Source: Dromiciops gliroides
Taxonomy: Eukaryota > Chordata > Mammalia > Microbiotheria > Microbiotheriidae
Direction: 5' to 3'
NCBI RefSeq assembly: GCF_019393635.1
Contig: NC_057861.1
Coordinates: 301,155,468 to 301,219,467 of the forward strand
Length of the DNA stretch: 64,000 nucleotides
Of the stretch, positions 63,401 to 64,000 are shown one piece after another. Both the position numbers and the translations under genes were made by a program. Position 1 is the stretch's first letter. Each line of letters begins with the position of its first letter. Under the pieces are notes generated by a model. The model made no database searches, was not told the DNA's origin, and saw only the letters and a program-made list of their open reading frames with translations.

Positions 63401-64000
63401 ATGTAAAAGTAATTTTCAACATTTGTTTTCATAGGATTTTTAGTTCCAAATTTTTCTCCCACCCTCCCTTCTCCTCAAGACAGAAACAAATCTGATATAG
63501 GTTATGTATGTAAAATCCTACATATTTCTGCATTGGTCATATTGTGAAAGAAGAAGCAGAACACAGGGTAAAACCTCAAAAAAGAAAAAAAAACAGCCTA
63601 AAAGTAGAAGCAGTATGGTTCAATCTGCATTCAGAATCCAGTTCTTTTTTTCTGGATGTGGAGAACATTTTCTATCATGAGTTCTTTGAAATTGTTTAAC
63701 ATTCATTTAAAAAAAATTTGAGCTCCAAATTCTCTCTCTCCCACCCCTACTTGAGAAAGCAAGCAATATCAATTGATATCAATTATACATGTGAAGGGAC
63801 AGCTAGGTGGCACAGTGGACAAAGCACTGGCCCTGGATTTAAGAGGACCTGAGCTCAAATTCAGCCCCAGACACTTGACACTTACCACCCAATTGAGTGT
63901 GTACATGATTCCCTCTTTGAGCCAATTCTAATGAGATTGAGGTCTTTGAGCCAGTTCTGATGAGTGTTAGGTTTATTTACTACCCAGATTAAACAGATTA
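51325..64000 (+). CDS. LRRCC1: LRRCC1, leucine-rich repeat and coiled-coil centrosomal protein 1, 5' part
   Basis: Three coding exons (51325-51419, 61202-61407, 61778-61843) are joined by standard GT-AG introns in phases 2, 1 and 1. The product starts MEQEDREAAAAAGAGDFGG, then gives LHTINLHCNNISKIEGL, LNLRHLDLSSNQISQIEGL, LTNLCTLNLACNFITKVEGL and LLNLTRLNLSYNYIHDLQ. These are consecutive SDS22-like leucine-rich repeats, the N-terminal module of LRRCC1. In human cells this protein localises to centrosomes/centrioles and takes part in mitotic spindle and ciliary functions. The long coiled-coil part must lie to the right of the window. Intron 1 is 9.8 kb and TE-rich, intron 2 is only 370 bp, and intron 3 runs off the end. 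Confidence 0.9.
51540..51680 (+). repeat. Dispersed repeat fragment
   Basis: AATCACTTATTAACCGCTTA, CTGTGTGCCAAGCGCTGGGT, then a MIR-like TAATAATAGCCTGTATTCAT. LRRCC1 intron 1. Confidence 0.55.
51700..52045 (-). mobile_element. MIR-type SINE pieces
   Basis: A sense piece at 51700-51830 (GTGTGACTCTGGGTAAGATA) is followed by an antisense piece at 51880-52045 (GAAGAAACTGAGGCTGAGGG, TTGCCCAGGGTCACCTAGCT). Confidence 0.6.
52180..52600 (+). mobile_element. MIR-type SINE split by a younger SINE
   Basis: Left part ends CATCTATAAAATGGGGATGC; right part resumes AATGGGAGGCTCATAATACT and GGTGTTGTGAGGCTCAAATA after the WSINE1 copy. Confidence 0.75.
52298..52472 (+). mobile_element. WSINE1-type SINE
   Basis: GGGGCAGCTAGATGGCGCAG to an AAATAAAAAATAAA tail. 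Approximate target duplication ATAAAATGGG at 52282-52291 and 52473-52482. Confidence 0.92.
52680..52915 (+). mobile_element. MIR-type SINE
   Basis: GCAGCTCAGTGGTGGAGTGG, GTGTCATCCTGGGCAAGTTA, TTTGCCTCAGTTCCATACTA, TAAAGCCCTTTGTAAAACC. Confidence 0.7.
53064..53217 (-). mobile_element. WSINE1-type SINE with 11-bp target duplication
   Basis: CCTCATTGCTT at 53053-53063 and 53218-53228; antisense copy with a T tract. Confidence 0.94.
53450..53560 (+). repeat. Unclassified dispersed repeat fragment
   Basis: CATGCTGGGGATAGGAGGAT, TGCCCTTCAGGAAGTTTACA, GATAAGACATATGTACAGAT. Confidence 0.5.
53597..53772 (+). mobile_element. WSINE1-type SINE with (GGA)n tail
   Basis: GGTGGCAGCTAGGTGGTACA to CTCATTGCCATGAGAAGAAG, then about ten GGA/GAA units. 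Confidence 0.93.
53780..54335. other. Intronic sequence without recognised genes
   Basis: LRRCC1 intron 1. The right portion (54050-54330) has L2-like pyrimidine-rich text, but only weakly. Confidence 0.4.
54350..54491 (-). mobile_element. WSINE1-type SINE with 10-bp target duplication
   Basis: CAGTCTTTTT at 54340-54349 and 54492-54501. Confidence 0.93.
54497..54728 (-). mobile_element. Long-type SINE
   Basis: GTCAGACTCTGTGACCCTGT, GTTTTCTGGGCAAAAATACT, GAGACAAACAGGGTTAAATC, CATCTGAGGCCAGATTTGAA, CACTGTGCCACCTAGCTGC. Confidence 0.88.
55396..55532 (+). mobile_element. WSINE1-type SINE with 13-bp target duplication
   Basis: AAGAAAGCCATGT at 55383-55395 and 55533-55545 is exact. Internally deleted by about 25 bp around the B box. 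Confidence 0.94.
55964..56080 (-). mobile_element. WSINE1-type SINE, internally deleted, with 15-bp target duplication
   Basis: TCAATGATCATCTCT at 55949-55963 and 56081-56095 is exact. The segment between the tail and the head (B box region) is missing. Confidence 0.94.
56300..56790 (-). mobile_element. LTR-like fossil
   Basis: Read on the minus strand: U3-like sequence leading to a TATA-type ACTTATAAAGG (plus about 56356-56366). It separates two L2 stretches. No coding part; family and borders uncertain. Confidence 0.3.
56800..57220 (+). mobile_element. L2 LINE fragment
   Basis: GCAGCTGTCAAATTGAGATT, CCTAAAGCACACTTCTAACC, TTCAGTGACTCCTTGTGTAC, TTCAAGGCCCTGCTCATATT. Confidence 0.7.
57225..57420 (+). 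repeat. Unclassified dispersed repeat, internal module
   Basis: AGGTAGTTGGAGGTATACTC, CTGGAGCTCTGGAGAAAAGT, TTTGGGAGTACCATATAGGA. Confidence 0.55.
57425..57612 (-). mobile_element. MIR-type SINE
   Basis: TAGTGCCTTGAGATTTACAG, CACAACAATCCTGTGAAATA, CTCCCTACTTTACAGAAAGA, TTCCTGACTCTTGAGACCAG. Confidence 0.7.
57930..58067 (-). mobile_element. WSINE1-type SINE with 12-bp target duplication
   Basis: TAGATCATTTTT at 57918-57929 and 58068-58079. Confidence 0.93.
58636..58792 (-). mobile_element. WSINE1-type SINE with (TTAA)n tail
   Basis: AATTAGGGTTAAGTGACTTG to GTGCCACCTAGCTGCCCC; imperfect target duplication (AGGATTACTTATTTAAA / AGGAATTACTTTTTAAA). Confidence 0.9.
59351..59502 (+). mobile_element. 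WSINE1-type SINE with 15-bp target duplication
   Basis: AAGAATTTATGCTTC at 59336-59350 and 59503-59517 is exact. Confidence 0.95.
59579..59728 (+). mobile_element. WSINE1-type SINE with 14-bp target duplication
   Basis: AGAAGACACTTTAA at 59565-59578 and 59729-59742 is exact; only about 75 bp from the previous copy. Confidence 0.95.
59745..60500. other. Intronic sequence without recognised genes
   Basis: LRRCC1 intron 1; no repeat or exon recognised. Confidence 0.4.
60515..60720 (-). mobile_element. MIR-like SINE
   Basis: CATTGATTTAGAGCTGAAAG, AAGGTCATTGAGGCCAGATC, AGGAAACTGAGGCTGAGAAG, GTGCTGTATCCACTACACCA. Confidence 0.7.
60721..61195. other. Intronic sequence before LRRCC1 exon 2
   Basis: No repeat confidently recognised; AT-rich with a T-rich acceptor tract at its end. 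Confidence 0.4.
61202..61407 (+). CDS. LRRCC1: LRRCC1 coding exon 2 (leucine-rich repeats)
   Basis: The acceptor is TTTTTCATAG and the donor GTAAGC. In frame with exon 1 it reads SLLEVSLSSKLHTINLHCNN and continues with ISKIEGL, LDLSSNQISQIEGL and LNLACNFITKV: three LxxLxLxxNxI(S/T)xIEGL repeats. NLHCNNISKIE and LDLSSNQIS are almost word for word those of human LRRCC1 as recalled. There are no stops in frame over 206 nt. Confidence 0.95.
61778..61843 (+). CDS. LRRCC1: LRRCC1 coding exon 3 (leucine-rich repeat)
   Basis: The 66-nt exon lies between a T-rich acceptor (TTTTTTTAG) and the perfect donor GTAAGTG. Completing the Gly codon from exon 2 it reads GLEKLLNLTRLNLSYNYIHDLQ, the fourth leucine-rich repeat. 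It leaves one base for the next exon, which is not found before 64000. Confidence 0.93.
62177..62317 (+). mobile_element. WSINE1-type SINE with 12-bp target duplication
   Basis: AAATCAATTTCA at 62165-62176 and 62318-62329 is exact. LRRCC1 intron 3. Confidence 0.95.
62735..62890 (+). repeat. Unclassified dispersed repeat, 5' module
   Basis: AAATATTTATTGAGTTCCTA, GACACTATGCTAAGTGCCAT, GCAGGATACAAGAGAAAAAT. Confidence 0.65.
63124..63267 (-). mobile_element. WSINE1-type SINE
   Basis: (GTTTTT)n tail, then TGGGGCAGTGAGGGTTAAGT to CCACCTATCTGCCCC; internally shortened. Confidence 0.88.
63285..63337 (-). mobile_element. Severely 5'-truncated WSINE1-type SINE
   Basis: Only the tail end (GTGGGGCAGTGAGGGTTAAG, TGACTTGCCCAGGG). 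GAATCATTCATTTTT near 63113 and AAATCATTCAATTTTT near 63334 suggest it and its neighbour lie in one target. Confidence 0.75.
63390..63790 (-). mobile_element. L1 3' end fragments
   Basis: Antisense tail CCAGTTACATGTAAAAGTAA, TTTTCAACATTTGTTTTCAT, CAAATTTTTCTCCCACCCTC; then GATATAGGTTATGTATGTAA; a second tail start at about 63720 (GAGCTCCAAATTCTCTCTCT). Confidence 0.75.
63796..63884 (+). mobile_element. WSINE1-type SINE, 3' part missing
   Basis: GGACAGCTAGGTGGCACAGT to CCAGACACTTGACACTTAC, then abrupt transition to HAL1 sequence. Confidence 0.88.
63885..64000 (-). mobile_element. HAL1 fragment running off the window
   Basis: Reverse complement matches the HAL1 interior at about 6740-6830 (AATCTGGGTAGTAAATAAAC, CTAACACTCATCAGAA, ACACACTCAATTGGG), with a local duplication of the TTGAGCCA(A/G)TTCT(A/G)ATGAG unit. 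Confidence 0.75.

Overview
The window reads as nuclear DNA of a marsupial, probably Australidelphian. It is AT-rich and packed with a tRNA-derived SINE of the WSINE1 type: about 37 copies in both orientations, with a Pol III A box (TGGCACAGTGG), a B box (GAGTTCAAATCC) and a conserved tail. There is also marsupial-type L1, half-L1 (HAL1) elements, L2, CR1/L3, MIR-like SINEs, small hAT-like DNA elements and a few LTR fossils. The species cannot be fixed from sequence alone.

Two protein-coding genes are supported, both on the plus strand. (1) SLC7A13 (AGT1/XAT2-type amino-acid transporter light chain) has four coding exons: 25921-26603, 35262-35393, 43334-43695 and 46719-47009. All junctions are GT-AG with compatible phases, and the reading predicts about 488 residues. 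Exon 1 carries a one-base frame disruption at a run of eight T (26198-26205), so the literal reading stops at 26271 after 116 codons. (2) LRRCC1 (leucine-rich repeat and coiled-coil centrosomal protein 1) is entered at its 5' end: coding exon 1 (51325-51419) in an isolated CpG island, then leucine-rich-repeat exons at 61202-61407 and 61778-61843. The rest lies beyond the right edge.

Layout. 1-25.9 kb is intergenic: decayed L1 and CR1/L3, a 1.9-kb HAL1 with a 12-bp target duplication (5668-7602), a second HAL1/L1 composite (about 15.6-18.06 kb), a repeat-poor stretch (about 19.2-20.9 kb) and an LTR fossil (about 20.9-21.65 kb). 25.9-47.0 kb is SLC7A13 with TE-filled introns. 47.0-51.0 kb is intergenic, with L2, two copies of a small hAT-like element and an LTR-like piece. 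From 51.06 kb onward come the CpG island and LRRCC1.

The two genes are not functionally linked in any known way. In human, as I recall, both lie on 8q21 but about a megabase apart with the carbonic anhydrase cluster between them, so the direct adjacency here is notable. I found no convincing novel multi-gene system. The best leads are the SLC7A13 frame break, the SLC7A13-LRRCC1 adjacency, a protein-like unassigned stretch near 23.1-23.3 kb, two hAT-like miniature families, and a fragmented unclassified dispersed repeat family.
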